64,000 nucleotides of DNA from Pseudomonas alloputida (lineage in GTDB: Bacteria > Pseudomonadota > Gammaproteobacteria > Pseudomonadales > Pseudomonadaceae): positions 3,383,501 to 3,447,500 of the forward strand of contig NZ_CP128540.1 of assembly GCF_021283545.2 (NCBI RefSeq), given 5' to 3'. The first letter of the stretch is position 1, and every line of letters begins with the position of its first letter. A model generated the notes under the pieces. The model ran no database searches, had not been told where the DNA came from, and worked only from the letters and a program-made list of their open reading frames with translations. The position numbers and the translations under genes were made by a program. This document shows positions 37,443 to 45,284 of the stretch, one piece after another.

Positions 37443-38437
37443 ACCTGTCTTTCCGCTTTTACGCTTTGCCGTTGATGCTTGTTGCCCTGGCGGGCTGCGC
37501 CACGCAAGGCAAGCCGCCGCCGACCATCTCGCTCGATGAGCCGGTGCCGGTGCAGGCCCAGCCGATGCCGGAGCCGCCCGCGCCCGTGGAGGTTGTGGCC
37601 GTGCCCGAGGTGCTGCCGATGCCGGCGCAGTTGATGCCGGCACCCGAGGCCGAGGACGCCAAGCCCACGCCCGAGCCGGCCGACGAGAAGGTGCGCGTTT
37701 CACGCGCCAATGCCGAGGCGCGTGTCGCGCCCACGCGCGAGGGCTACGTCAACGCGATTCAGGTGTGGCCCTTCACCGATGGCGCGCTGTATCAGGTCTA
37801 TGCGGCCGTGGGCCGGGTGACGATGGTTGCCTTGCAGCCGGGCGAGGAGCTGGTGACGGTGGCCGCCGGCGATACCGTGCGCTGGATCGTGGGCGACACG
37901 TCCAGCGGCAGCGGTGCCGACTTGCGCGTCAACGTGCTGGTCAAGCCGATCCGCTCGGGCCTCAAGACCAATCTGGTCATCATCACCAGCCGGAGGACGT
38001 ACCTGCTGGAACTGACTTCCACGGAAAAGACGTGGATGGCGTCGGTGTCCTGGGAGTACCCGCGCGACCGGATGCTGGCCTTGCAGCGCCAGGCGCAAGC
38101 GGCCAGCGCCGCCGCGCCGGTGGATAGCGGCCTGTCGCTGGAGAACCTGCGCTTTCGCTACGCGATCGGCGGCAGCAATCCGTCGTGGAAGCCGCTGCGC
38201 GCTTTCGACGACGGGCAGAAGGTCTATATCCAGTTCCCCGCCGGCATCGCGCAAGGCGAACTGCCGCCGCTGTTCGTGATCGGGCCGGAAGGCGACGGGC
38301 AACTGGTGAACTACCGCTTCCGTTCGCCGTACTACATCGTGGATCGCCTGTTTGGCGCGGCAGAGTTGCGCCTGGGCGGTGACAAGGGCGACGTGGTGCG
38401 GATCGAGCGCACGGATGGCGTGGCACGGAGGAACTGA
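37439..38437 (+). CDS. trbG: Conjugal transfer protein TrbG (VirB9 type)
   Basis: A 332-residue periplasmic/outer-membrane component. Signal with lipobox LAGC (C20), a long Pro-rich linker (residues 25-85), then the VirB9 domain with YQVYAAVGRVTMVALQPGEEL and the C-terminal NYRFRSPYYIVDRLF. In the core complex it pairs with TrbI and surrounds the channel. Start chosen for its lipobox and four-base overlap with trbF. Confidence 0.93.
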   Translation: MNLSFRFYALPLMLVALAGCATQGKPPPTISLDEPVPVQAQPMPEPPAPVEVVAVPEVLPMPAQLMPAPEAEDAKPTPEPADEKVRVSRANAEARVAPTREGYVNAIQVWPFTDGALYQVYAAVGRVTMVALQPGEELVTVAAGDTVRWIVGDTSSGSGADLRVNVLVKPIRSGLKTNLVIITSRRTYLLELTSTEKTWMASVSWEYPRDRMLALQRQAQAASAAAPVDSGLSLENLRFRYAIGGSNPSWKPLRAFDDGQKVYIQFPAGIAQGELPPLFVIGPEGDGQLVNYRFRSPYYIVDRLFGAAELRLGGDKGDVVRIERTDGVARRN

Positions 38438-38439
38438 CC

Positions 38440-39714
38440 ATGAGCCAGGACGATACCCCCGACCTCGCCACGCGGCAGGCAGGCAAGGTCGCGCCCGAGG
38501 CGGTGGCGCTTCGCGCCCAGCCGCGTGCCGTGACCCGGTTGAACCGGCGCACGCTGGCCGTCCTCGTCGGCGGCCTGTCGGTCGCCGTGCTCGGGGCCAC
38601 GATCTGGTCATTGCAACCGCACCGGCGCGGCGCGGGCGAGCAGACCGAGCTTTACAACGTCGATCGCGTCTCGAAGTCCGAAGGGCTGGACGGCCTGCCG
38701 TCCGACTACTCGAAGCTGCCGCCGAAGGTGCCCGAGCTGGGGCCGCCACTGCCGGGCGATCTTGGCCCGGCCATCGTGAACTCGCAGCAGTCCGCCGTGG
38801 CCGCTTACGCGGCCCCCGGCCACGATCCCAACGACGCCTTGCGCAAGGAGGCGGAAGCCGCAGCGGCTTCGTCGGTGTTTTTCCGCTCGGGCGGCCAGGG
38901 CCAGGCCGCCGCCACGGCCACGGTGGCGCCGCCGGGTGTGCCTGGTGCTGCCAACACGCTCGCGGCCTTCGACCCGCTCGCGGCTGGGCCGGCCTCGGCG
39001 GCGCCCCAGCCTGCCGATCCGACAGCTGTGCAAAACCGGCAAGACCAGAAAGAGGCGTTCCTGAAAGGCGGCTCTATGGAAACCCGCAATTCCGGAAACC
39101 TGAAAATGCCGGCCTCGCCGTATCAGGTCATGGCCGGAACGGTGATTGCGGGCGCGCTGGTGACGGGCATCAAGTCGGACTTGCCAGGCGACGTGATCGC
39201 CACGGTGACGGAGCCGGTCTATGACTCGGCCACGGGCAAGTTCCTGTTGATCCCGCAGGGGTCGCGCATCCTGGGTAAATACAACAGCCAGGTCAGCTAC
39301 GGGCAGAGCCGCGTGCAGGTGGTGTGGAACCGGGTCATCCTGCCCGATACGTCCTCGCTGACGCTCGACAACCTTGTCGGCACCGATCCAGCCGGCTACG
39401 CCGGCCTGGAAGACGACGTGGACTGGCATTGGAATCGCATCGTCGCGGGCGCCGTGCTGACGACGCTGCTGGGCGTAGGCGCCGAGTTGGCCGCGCCAGA
39501 GAACCGCCAGGACGGCAACCGCATCGTCATCGCGGGGCGCGACAGCGCCCAGGACAGCATCAATCAGGTGGGTCAGGAGATCACCCGGCGCAACATGGAC
39601 ATCCAGCCGACGCTGACCATTAGGCCGGGCCTGCCGGTTCGCGTCATCGTGAACCGGGATCTGGTGCTGCGGCCGTGCCAGCCGCTGTTCTTCAACCGGG
39701 GAGCTTCCCAATGA
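38440..39714 (+). CDS. trbI: Conjugal transfer protein TrbI (VirB10 type)
   Basis: A 424-residue protein spanning the envelope: one N-terminal helix (about 37-57), a linker, and the C-terminal VirB10 beta-barrel with YQVMAGTVIAGALVTGIKSDLPG and LLIPQGSRILGKYNSQV. Starts two bases after the trbG stop. It completes the mating-pair gene set, so the transfer machinery appears complete. Confidence 0.94.
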   Translation: MSQDDTPDLATRQAGKVAPEAVALRAQPRAVTRLNRRTLAVLVGGLSVAVLGATIWSLQPHRRGAGEQTELYNVDRVSKSEGLDGLPSDYSKLPPKVPELGPPLPGDLGPAIVNSQQSAVAAYAAPGHDPNDALRKEAEAAAASSVFFRSGGQGQAAATATVAPPGVPGAANTLAAFDPLAAGPASAAPQPADPTAVQNRQDQKEAFLKGGSMETRNSGNLKMPASPYQVMAGTVIAGALVTGIKSDLPGDVIATVTEPVYDSATGKFLLIPQGSRILGKYNSQVSYGQSRVQVVWNRVILPDTSSLTLDNLVGTDPAGYAGLEDDVDWHWNRIVAGAVLTTLLGVGAELAAPENRQDGNRIVIAGRDSAQDSINQVGQEITRRNMDIQPTLTIRPGLPVRVIVNRDLVLRPCQPLFFNRGASQ

Positions 39715-39953
39715 ACACGAAGAAACTGCGGCTAGGGCCGCTGCCCAAGACCGAGAGCGTCAAGCTGACCTTTGCCTGCCCGGCCAGCTTGAAAGCCGAC
39801 CTCGACCGCTACGCCGCGCTGCACGCGCAGGCGTATGGCGAGGCCGTCGATGCCGAGAAGTTGATCCCGCACATGCTGGAGGCGTTCATGGCGGGGGATC
39901 GGGGATTCAGGAAGGGCACCACGACGCGGAGCGTGCCGTCCAAGCCGACGTGA
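39711..39953 (+). CDS. DUF2274 domain protein, end of trb operon
   Basis: An 80-residue protein with LRLGPLPKTESVKLTFACPA and a helical LKADLDRYAALHAQAYGE region, the DUF2274 family that always follows trbI in Tn4371-like elements. The size and pattern suggest a ribbon-helix-helix fold, but function is unknown. Overlaps trbI by four bases and is followed by a strong terminator. Confidence 0.88.
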   Translation: MNTKKLRLGPLPKTESVKLTFACPASLKADLDRYAALHAQAYGEAVDAEKLIPHMLEAFMAGDRGFRKGTTTRSVPSKPT

Positions 39954-39985
39954 TGGCCCTCGAAGCCTGCCCAGCAACATCCATC

Positions 39986-40012
39986 GAACGCGCAGCCCAA
40001 GGCTGCGCGTTC
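39986..40012 (+). terminator. Terminator of the tra/trb operon
   Basis: A perfect 12-base stem, GAACGCGCAGCC and GGCTGCGCGTTC, around a three-base loop, 33 bases after the DUF2274 stop. The T-run behind it is poor (TTCATT), but no other stem of this strength is near. It marks the end of ICE backbone transcription. Confidence 0.75.
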
Positions 40013-40280
40013 TTCATTCTGGATGCCGCCAAGAGCCGCCTGGGCTATGATGACAAGACAAGCCCGCCGTCCCTCGGCAATCCAGCACGACACAGTGCGA
40101 TGTGGCTTTCTCTCCCAACGCTCCTATGTGGCTCCTAGCCCACGAAGCCACACCGCGCCAAAGTGGCCGAGAAAAGAGCTAACCTACTGTCCCATATACG
40201 GTTTCAAGTCCTGCGTGATTTGCACAAAGGACTTGACACCAGAACTTTTTTGAACGTTGCCGGGCAGGCGATGGGCACAC
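40013..40280. other. Gap likely to contain or adjoin the right ICE boundary
   Basis: About 270 bases without a gene I can support. Base composition falls towards the right. I see no exact copy of the TTTTTCAT core that marks Tn4371-family ends; the nearest T-runs are TTCTTCAT (40010-40017) and a TTTTTT run near 40245. The boundary may be here or further right. Confidence 0.4.
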
Positions 40281-40306
40281 AAAAAGCCCGCTCTCGACGG
40301 CGGGCT
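40281..40306 (-). terminator. Terminator of the lipoprotein gene at 40328
   Basis: On the minus strand AGCCCGC, eight bases, GCGGGCT followed by TTTTTGTG: a standard rho-independent terminator 20 bases after the stop of the lipoprotein gene. Confidence 0.85.
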
Positions 40307-40327
40307 ATTGGTGTGGGGGTTGGATGA

Positions 40328-40696
40328 TTACGCTTTTGAACACATCAGTGCAGCATCCAGCAACCTGCCATGGTCGTACCAGGCATCACGTTGATAGGCC
40401 GTGAAGTGGCGCTCGCTTCCCGTGCCCCGCAACTCTACAAGCCCCTCTGCCTTGTCGGGGTCAGTGCTTTCGACGAAAAGCCTGACCGCGTTATCACCCT
40501 CGACTTCATAGGTTTTCACATTCCCTTGTAGCTCGCCTTTGACGCAGCCCAGATAAGCGGGTGGGCTTTTCACGGTAGTGCCAGCGGTATAATCGTGGCT
40601 GTCACGCACATCAGGGTTTTGTGCGCAGCCTGCGACGAACAACGAGGCTGCCCCGATTACCAGTATTGCACCTGCCAGCGATCTTGAGTTTTTCAC
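40328..40696 (-). CDS. Small lipoprotein of unknown function
   Basis: A 122-residue protein with a signal peptide and lipobox VAGC (C24). The mature part starts AQNPDVRDSHDY and carries LGCVKGELQGNVKTYEVEGDNA and ERHFTAYQRDAWYDHGRLLDAA; two more Cys may pair. I do not recognise a characterised family; small lipoproteins like this are common in Pseudomonas genomes. It has its own terminator and no co-directional neighbour close by. It is chromosomal or right-end cargo, depending on where the ICE ends. Confidence 0.78.
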   Translation of the reverse strand: MKNSRSLAGAILVIGAASLFVAGCAQNPDVRDSHDYTAGTTVKSPPAYLGCVKGELQGNVKTYEVEGDNAVRLFVESTDPDKAEGLVELRGTGSERHFTAYQRDAWYDHGRLLDAALMCSKA

Positions 40697-40892
40697 GCGA
40701 CACGCTCCTGCAGCCCCATCGAAAACTGGGAAATGTTGCCAAGCAGCCTGCCCCTTTTTTGGTTTTTGTCCTGCCCATGTTACTGCTCAACTACAACAGG
40801 GCATCAGGTTTGTTTGCTATATAGGGTTCGGGGCGTTTCCCTCACGCCCTGCCTTGCCCCCGATTACGAGTAAGGCCTACCCATTACCGGGG

Positions 40893-40991
40893 TCAGGGGA
40901 TGGCGTTGAGAAACACATAAGTCGCCGCCAGATCGAGTACCAGCACAGCAACCACGCTGAAAATCATGTAATAGCGGTCATCCTGAGTCAT
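40893..40991 (-). CDS. Possible 32-residue single-helix membrane protein
   Basis: The frame MTQDDRYYMIFSVVAVLVLD, LAATYVFLNAIP, stop, encodes a short polar start and one strong hydrophobic helix (residues 9-28). A GGAG lies 10 bases before the ATG. The composition is clearly that of a membrane peptide, but a 32-codon frame may be chance. The 400-base gap around it (40700-41099) holds nothing else I recognise. Confidence 0.45.
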   Translation of the reverse strand: MTQDDRYYMIFSVVAVLVLDLAATYVFLNAIP

Positions 40992-41099
40992 TTCTGCGTA
41001 CTCCGCATGATCAATGTCTCAGGGGTCACAGCAATTCCCGTTCCAGCGCCCTGATGCAGCCCGCTGACACTGCGCCAGCCCAACCGCGCAATCGCGCAG

Positions 41100-41387
41100 T
41101 CAGTCCTTGATCTGGCATACGCCATTGGCTTTGTTCTTACCGGTATACGAGACGTCAGGCGAGCCGTCCGGGTTGATCGACAACGATACCGTTACCCCGC
41201 CACCTTTGGCCTCGAAATAGTTGTCATTGAATTTCTTCAGCGTGGCTTCCTTGCCGTTGATGTAAACAGGCCCACCTTTATCGGCATGGACCTCGATATT
41301 GCCGGGGCATGTAGCGTTCAACAGCGGAATACCGGCGTGGGCAGTGCCCGATGCGGCAAGCAACAGGCCTAGTAACAAACGCTTCAT
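41100..41387 (-). CDS. Small exported protein of unknown function
   Basis: A 95-residue protein with a clear signal peptide (MKRLLLGLLLAASGTAHAG). The mature part (PLLNATCPGNIEVHADKGG, VYINGKEATLKKFNDNYFEA, GVTVSLSINPDGSPDVSYTG) has two Cys likely forming a disulfide and is probably a small beta protein in the periplasm. Similar proteins occur in many proteobacteria, some in mobile regions. No function is known to me. Confidence 0.75.
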   Translation of the reverse strand: MKRLLLGLLLAASGTAHAGIPLLNATCPGNIEVHADKGGPVYINGKEATLKKFNDNYFEAKGGGVTVSLSINPDGSPDVSYTGKNKANGVCQIKD

Positions 41388-41423
41388 TTGCAGTGTCCTC
41401 GTGGGGTTGTCGGGGTGCGCGCG

Positions 41424-41507
41424 TTAAAGCAGTCCTGCGATGACGAAGAGTCTCATCGCTCGTTCGAGATGGTAGGCAAGCACATGCAGGGTCATCTCGC
41501 TACGCAT
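41424..41507 (-). pseudogene. Possible 3' fragment of an IS transposase
   Basis: The minus strand reads MRSEMTLHVLAYHLERAMRL then FVIAGLL and a stop. The pattern EMxLHVLAYxLxR resembles the last helix of IS1182- or IS5-like transposases. Only about 27 codons survive and no terminal repeats are visible. If real, it marks an old insertion at the edge between ICE-associated and chromosomal DNA. Confidence 0.4.
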
Positions 41508-41603
41508 TTTTTTTCATTCCGTGCATCCAGTCCACCCGTTGGCGGGTATTGCTAGTGGGCGGCCTTTGACTGCCCGGCCCAATGACTTTCAGGAGCACTG
41601 CCC

Positions 41604-42131
41604 ATGAACTTCAAATACTCCACCTGCCTGCTTGCCTGCAGCTTCGCCCTTGCGCTGCCGCCCGCCCACGCCCAGACCGCGCTGCCAGAAGCGGTCAAAG
41701 TCCCTGATGGCCATCGCGTCCTGCTCGAAACCGTCGGCGTCGGCGAGATCACCTACGAGTGCCGCGACAAGGCCAACACCCCCGGTCAGACCGAATGGAC
41801 TTTCGTCGGCCCCAAGGCAGTGCTCAATGACCGTACCGGTAAACAGGTGGGCGACTACTTTGGCCCACCCGCTACCTGGCAGGCCAAGGATGGCTCGAAG
41901 GTCACCGGCACCCAGCTGGCAGTGGCACCGGCGGACAAAGGCGCCATCCCCTATCAACTGGTCAAGGCCAACCCGGCCGAAGGCAAAGGCGCCATGCAGG
42001 GGGTCAGCTATATCCAGCGCCTGGCTACCCGCGGCGGTGTGGCGCCGTCAGTCGACTGCACGGCGCAGAACAAAGGTGCCAGGCAGGTCGTCCAGTACCA
42101 GGCTGACTATGTGTTCTGGACAGCCAAGTGA
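41604..42131 (+). CDS. DUF3455 domain protein, exported
   Basis: A 175-residue protein with a signal peptide ending AHAQ. The mature part (VPDGHRVLLETVGVGEITYECR, then WTFVGPKAVLNDRTGKQVGDYF and a C-terminal QYQADYVFW) is typical of DUF3455, a periplasmic or extracellular family of unknown function. It is followed by an ECF sigma and an anti-sigma gene, which may control it. Two Cys are placed to form a disulfide. Confidence 0.85.
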   Translation: MNFKYSTCLLACSFALALPPAHAQTALPEAVKVPDGHRVLLETVGVGEITYECRDKANTPGQTEWTFVGPKAVLNDRTGKQVGDYFGPPATWQAKDGSKVTGTQLAVAPADKGAIPYQLVKANPAEGKGAMQGVSYIQRLATRGGVAPSVDCTAQNKGARQVVQYQADYVFWTAK

Positions 42132-42234
42132 CACGCACCCGACCCTACGCCCTGCGAGTGATGATCTACGCTCGATGGCAAGCCCCCCGGCTGGATGGCC
42201 GGGGTACTTGCCTTACACAAGGAAGCCACACACG

Positions 42235-42783
42235 TTGAACTCGCCGGCCGCCCCCTTCGACTTCCACCGCTGCCTGTTAGCCTGTGCACAGGGTGACCGA
42301 CGGGCCCTGCAGGCGCTCTACGATCACGAAGGCGCGCGCCTGCTGGGCGTTGCCCGGCGTATCGCACGTGACGACGCCACCGCAGAAGACATCGTCCACG
42401 ATGCGATCATCCGCATCTGGACCCGCGCAGCCAGCTACGACCCGGCGCGCGGCTCGGCTCGAGGCTGGATCTACAGCATTACCCGCCACCTGGCGCTGAA
42501 TTCGATACGCGATACCCGCCGTGAAACTGTACTGACCGATGCCGACACCGAAACTGCATCAACATTGCACGGGAGGGTTGATGACCTTGACCTCTGGTCC
42601 GGCTCAGCAAAGATTTACCGTTGCCTGGAACAACTGCAGCCCGCACCGCAACGCTGCATCCTGCACGCCTACGTGGACGGCTGCAGCCACGCCGAGATAG
42701 CCGGTTTATTGGGTGCGCCACTGGGCACCGTCAAGGCCTGGATCAAACGCAGCCTCAAAGCGCTACGGGAGTGTCTGGAATGA
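42235..42783 (+). CDS. ECF-type RNA polymerase sigma factor
   Basis: A 182-residue sigma factor. Region 2 includes ALYDHEGARLLGVARRIARDD and AEDIVHDAIIRIW; region 4 includes QRCILHAYVDGCSHAEIAGLLGAPLGTVKAWIKRSL. I start it at TTG 42235 (LNSPAAPFDFHR, with an AAGGAA 11 bases upstream) because no ATG fits the family. The gene overlaps the anti-sigma start by four bases. It would direct transcription of a small envelope-stress or oxidative regulon, perhaps including the DUF3455 gene. Confidence 0.87.
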   Translation: MNSPAAPFDFHRCLLACAQGDRRALQALYDHEGARLLGVARRIARDDATAEDIVHDAIIRIWTRAASYDPARGSARGWIYSITRHLALNSIRDTRRETVLTDADTETASTLHGRVDDLDLWSGSAKIYRCLEQLQPAPQRCILHAYVDGCSHAEIAGLLGAPLGTVKAWIKRSLKALRECLE

Positions 42784-43472
42784 AGCCCGATTCTGCCGAA
42801 GAACTGGACAGCCTCGCCGGGGAATACGTGCTGGGAACCTTGTCGCCGGAGCAATATGCCGTAACGGCCGAACGCCTGCGTACCGACCCCGCGCTTCGCG
42901 CCGCCGTGGATGCCTGGGAGGCCCGGCTGCTGGAACTGACCGCGCTGTCTACCCCGCAGCCCCCTAGCCCCCGCCTGTGGCGCCGTATCCAGCGCAGCCT
43001 CGACGAGCTACCCGCACCGCGCATGCAGGCTCGCTGGTGGCAACGCCTCGGCCTGTGGCAAGGGCTCAGCGCCGCGGGGCTGGCGGCAAGCCTGCTGCTG
43101 GCGTTTACCTTGCTGACCACGCCCGCCTCTACCACGGAATATCTGGTGGTGCTGGTGGCGCCGAACAGCCAGGCCCCCGGCTGGGTGGTGCAGGCCAGCG
43201 ACAGCCACATGATCGAACTGCTGCCGCTGGGTAAGGACAAGGTCCCCGACGGCATGGCCCTGCAGTTCTGGACCAAGGGCGAGCAATGGCGTGCCCCGGT
43301 TTCGCTTGGCCTGGTCAAACCGGGCGAACCCTATCGAGTTCCGCTGGAAAGTTTGCCACCCCTGGAGGCCAATCAACTGTTCGAGCTGACGCTGGAGAAA
43401 GCCGGTGGCTCGCCGACCGGTCTGCCGACAGGGCCGGTGAAGTTCATTGGTCGCGCGGTGAAAGTGATATGA
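42780..43472 (+). CDS. Anti-sigma factor, RskA type
   Basis: A 230-residue bitopic protein. The cytosolic N-terminal part (AEELDSLAGEYVLGTLSPEQ) is an anti-sigma domain with no zinc-finger Cys; one helix (about residues 97-115) crosses the membrane, and the periplasmic C-terminal part is the RskA domain with WxxxSLGLVKPGEPY. It should hold the sigma factor encoded just upstream, with which it overlaps. Confidence 0.87.
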   Translation: MKPDSAEELDSLAGEYVLGTLSPEQYAVTAERLRTDPALRAAVDAWEARLLELTALSTPQPPSPRLWRRIQRSLDELPAPRMQARWWQRLGLWQGLSAAGLAASLLLAFTLLTTPASTTEYLVVLVAPNSQAPGWVVQASDSHMIELLPLGKDKVPDGMALQFWTKGEQWRAPVSLGLVKPGEPYRVPLESLPPLEANQLFELTLEKAGGSPTGLPTGPVKFIGRAVKVI

Positions 43473-43480
43473 CACGACAG

Positions 43481-43503
43481 GGCCGCAGAACGCGACTGCG
43501 GCC
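43481..43503 (+). terminator. Probable terminator after the anti-sigma gene
   Basis: An eight-base stem GGCCGCAG with CTGCGGCC just after the stop, without a strong T-run (TTCG). Confidence 0.4.
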
Positions 43504-43524
43504 TTCGCAAGGCTGGACCTATGG

Positions 43525-43782
43525 TCAGGCGCGGATCACCTCAAGGCGATCCCGCCCTGCCTCTGTGATGGCGTTCTCTCCTTCATCGCTGATGCGATAA
43601 CGTCCTGACACCATTTTGGTAATTGAGAACCGGACCAGCCCGCTTTGGGACAAGGCTTGGCCTGCTTCGAAGCTCATTGCCTGCTCCAGGTCGAAGATCT
43701 TGATTTCTCCGATTTTGTAGTGTGCAAACGCGACCAAGGCGTTATCCAGTTCTTGTTGACTGATCGTTGTAGCGACGTCCAT
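43525..43782 (-). CDS. Small hypothetical protein
   Basis: An 85-residue soluble protein (MDVATTISQQELDNALVAFA, YKIGEIKIFDLEQAM, RFSITKMVSGRYRISDEGE). It reads as a mixed alpha-beta or winged-helix-like small protein, with normal codon use, but I do not recognise the family. It lies alone between the sigma unit and the aroQ operon. The 240 bases to its right show no gene. Confidence 0.6.
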   Translation of the reverse strand: MDVATTISQQELDNALVAFAHYKIGEIKIFDLEQAMSFEAGQALSQSGLVRFSITKMVSGRYRISDEGENAITEAGRDRLEVIRA

Positions 43783-44023
43783 TCGACCTCCCAGGTCATG
43801 AGAGCCCCGGTCCGTGGGGTTGGAGGCAACGAACCGGGTGGCTTGTTGAAGGCGGACCGTACTATGCAGTCACGGAAGTCGCTACTGGCTTTCCATCCAT
43901 GCTGGATGGGTAGGCAGCACGACATCCACCACACCTACGGTCACTTCAGGCGCCGTCGCCGCATGCCCCGCGCCACCTGCTTCGCGGGTAGACGCGCTCG
44001 GAGATCCGACCCCTGCGCCCTGC

Positions 44024-44461
44024 TCAGACCATGCTCATCGCCGCACGCAGCGCCAGCAGGTAGGTTTCGACACCAAACCCGCAGATCTGCCCGCGCACCA
44101 CCTCGGCAAATACCGAGTGATGGCGGAATGGCTCCCTGGCATGAATGTTGGACATGTGCACTTCAACCACCGGCACTTCGATAATGGCCAACGCATCACG
44201 AATGCCGTAGCTGTAATGGGTCCAGGCACCGGCATTGATCAGCACGGCATCCACCCGGTCCTCATAGGCCTGATGGATGCGCTCGCACATGGCGCCCTCG
44301 AAGTTGCTCTGGAAGCTCTCGACCTGTGCCCCCAGCTCCTCGCCCAGGGCCTGTAACGCCTGGTCGATGTCGGCCAGGGTCGCTGTGCCGTACTGGCGCG
44401 GGTCGCGCTTGCCGAACATGTTGTGGTTGATGCCATGCAGCATCAGTACATTGGCGACCAT
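44024..44461 (-). CDS. Type II 3-dehydroquinate dehydratase-like protein with altered active site
   Basis: A 145-residue protein of the type II dehydroquinase family. The usual NLLGTREP start region is replaced by HNMFGKRDPRQYG, though Arg and the catalytic Tyr remain. The usual NPGAYTHTS is NAGAWTHYS, and the His segment VEVHMSNIHAREPFRHHS is conserved. These changes in substrate-contacting loops suggest a different or broadened substrate. It is the last gene of a six-gene operon, four bases after the AroE-like gene, so a catabolic use is more likely than aromatic biosynthesis. Confidence 0.88.
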   Translation of the reverse strand: MVANVLMLHGINHNMFGKRDPRQYGTATLADIDQALQALGEELGAQVESFQSNFEGAMCERIHQAYEDRVDAVLINAGAWTHYSYGIRDALAIIEVPVVEVHMSNIHAREPFRHHSVFAEVVRGQICGFGVETYLLALRAAMSMV

Positions 44462-44465
44462 CGAC

Positions 44466-45284
44466 CTACTCCAAGGGAATCGTCAGCTGATTGATCACCG
44501 CACGTGTGTCGGGCCGCACCCCGCGCCACCAGGCAAACGCCTCGGCGGCCTGCTCCACCAGCATGCCGACGCCATCGGCCAGGCGCGCCTGGCCCTGCTC
44601 GCGAGCCAGGCGCAGGAAAGGCGTGAGGCCTTTGCCATAGGCCAGCTCGTAGGCCAAGGCCGCCTCGCCCAGCACATCAGCCGGCAGGGGCGGCAAGTCC
44701 GCGGTCAGGCTCGCCGAGGTGGCGTTGACGACGATGTCGAACGATTGCCCTTCCAGCGCTTCGTAGCGGCTGATGCGCAGACGCGAGTGATCGAGCTCGT
44801 TACGCAGCGCCAGCGCCTTGGCCATGTCCCGGTTGGCGATCACCAGCTCGCTAGGCCCCGCCTGCAGGAACGGCAGCAACGCCCCGCGCACCGCGCCGCC
44901 AGCACCCAGCAGCAGCACACGGCGGTTGCGCAGCGGCTCGCCAAGGTTCTCCTCGATGTCCCGCAGCAAACCGATGCCATCGAAGTTTTCGGCGACGATG
45001 CGGCCATCCTCGAACTTCAGCGCATTGGCCGCCCGTGCCAATTGCGCCCGCTCGCTGCGCCGGTCGGCCAGCTCGAAGGCACGCAGCTTGAACGGGGCGG
45101 TGATGTTCATGCCCTTCCCGCCTTCGCTACGAAACTGCAGTACCTGGGCTTCGAAGTCGTCCAGCGAGCCTTCGATAGCCCCGTATTCCAGCTGCTGGTT
45201 GCTGGCCTGGGCGAACAGGCCATGAATCAGCGGGGACTTGGTGTGGTTGATCGGTCGGCCGATCACTGCGTAGCGGTCGCTCAT
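44466..45284 (-). CDS. Shikimate/quinate dehydrogenase-like protein
   Basis: A 272-residue AroE-family oxidoreductase. The substrate loop is RPINHTKSPLIHGLF, with Thr where AroE has Ser of SxS. The catalytic Lys is in NITAPFK; the Asp segment reads AENFDGIGLL rather than NTDG. The nucleotide motif GAGGAVRGAL is intact. The combination suggests a paralogue of AroE with its own substrate, such as quinate or another polyol acid. Overlaps the CaiB-like gene by four bases. Confidence 0.88.
   Translation of the reverse strand: MSDRYAVIGRPINHTKSPLIHGLFAQASNQQLEYGAIEGSLDDFEAQVLQFRSEGGKGMNITAPFKLRAFELADRRSERAQLARAANALKFEDGRIVAENFDGIGLLRDIEENLGEPLRNRRVLLLGAGGAVRGALLPFLQAGPSELVIANRDMAKALALRNELDHSRLRISRYEALEGQSFDIVVNATSASLTADLPPLPADVLGEAALAYELAYGKGLTPFLRLAREQGQARLADGVGMLVEQAAEAFAWWRGVRPDTRAVINQLTIPLE

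Noticed and set aside
40238..40252. GAACTTTTTTGAAC as ICE attachment core
   Set aside because: It contains a T-run but not the CAT that follows it in the known core, and is not a palindrome.
40621..41054. Two plus-strand frames in the gap right of the ICE
   Set aside because: No ribosome sites or family patterns; the minus-strand 32-residue frame is more protein-like.
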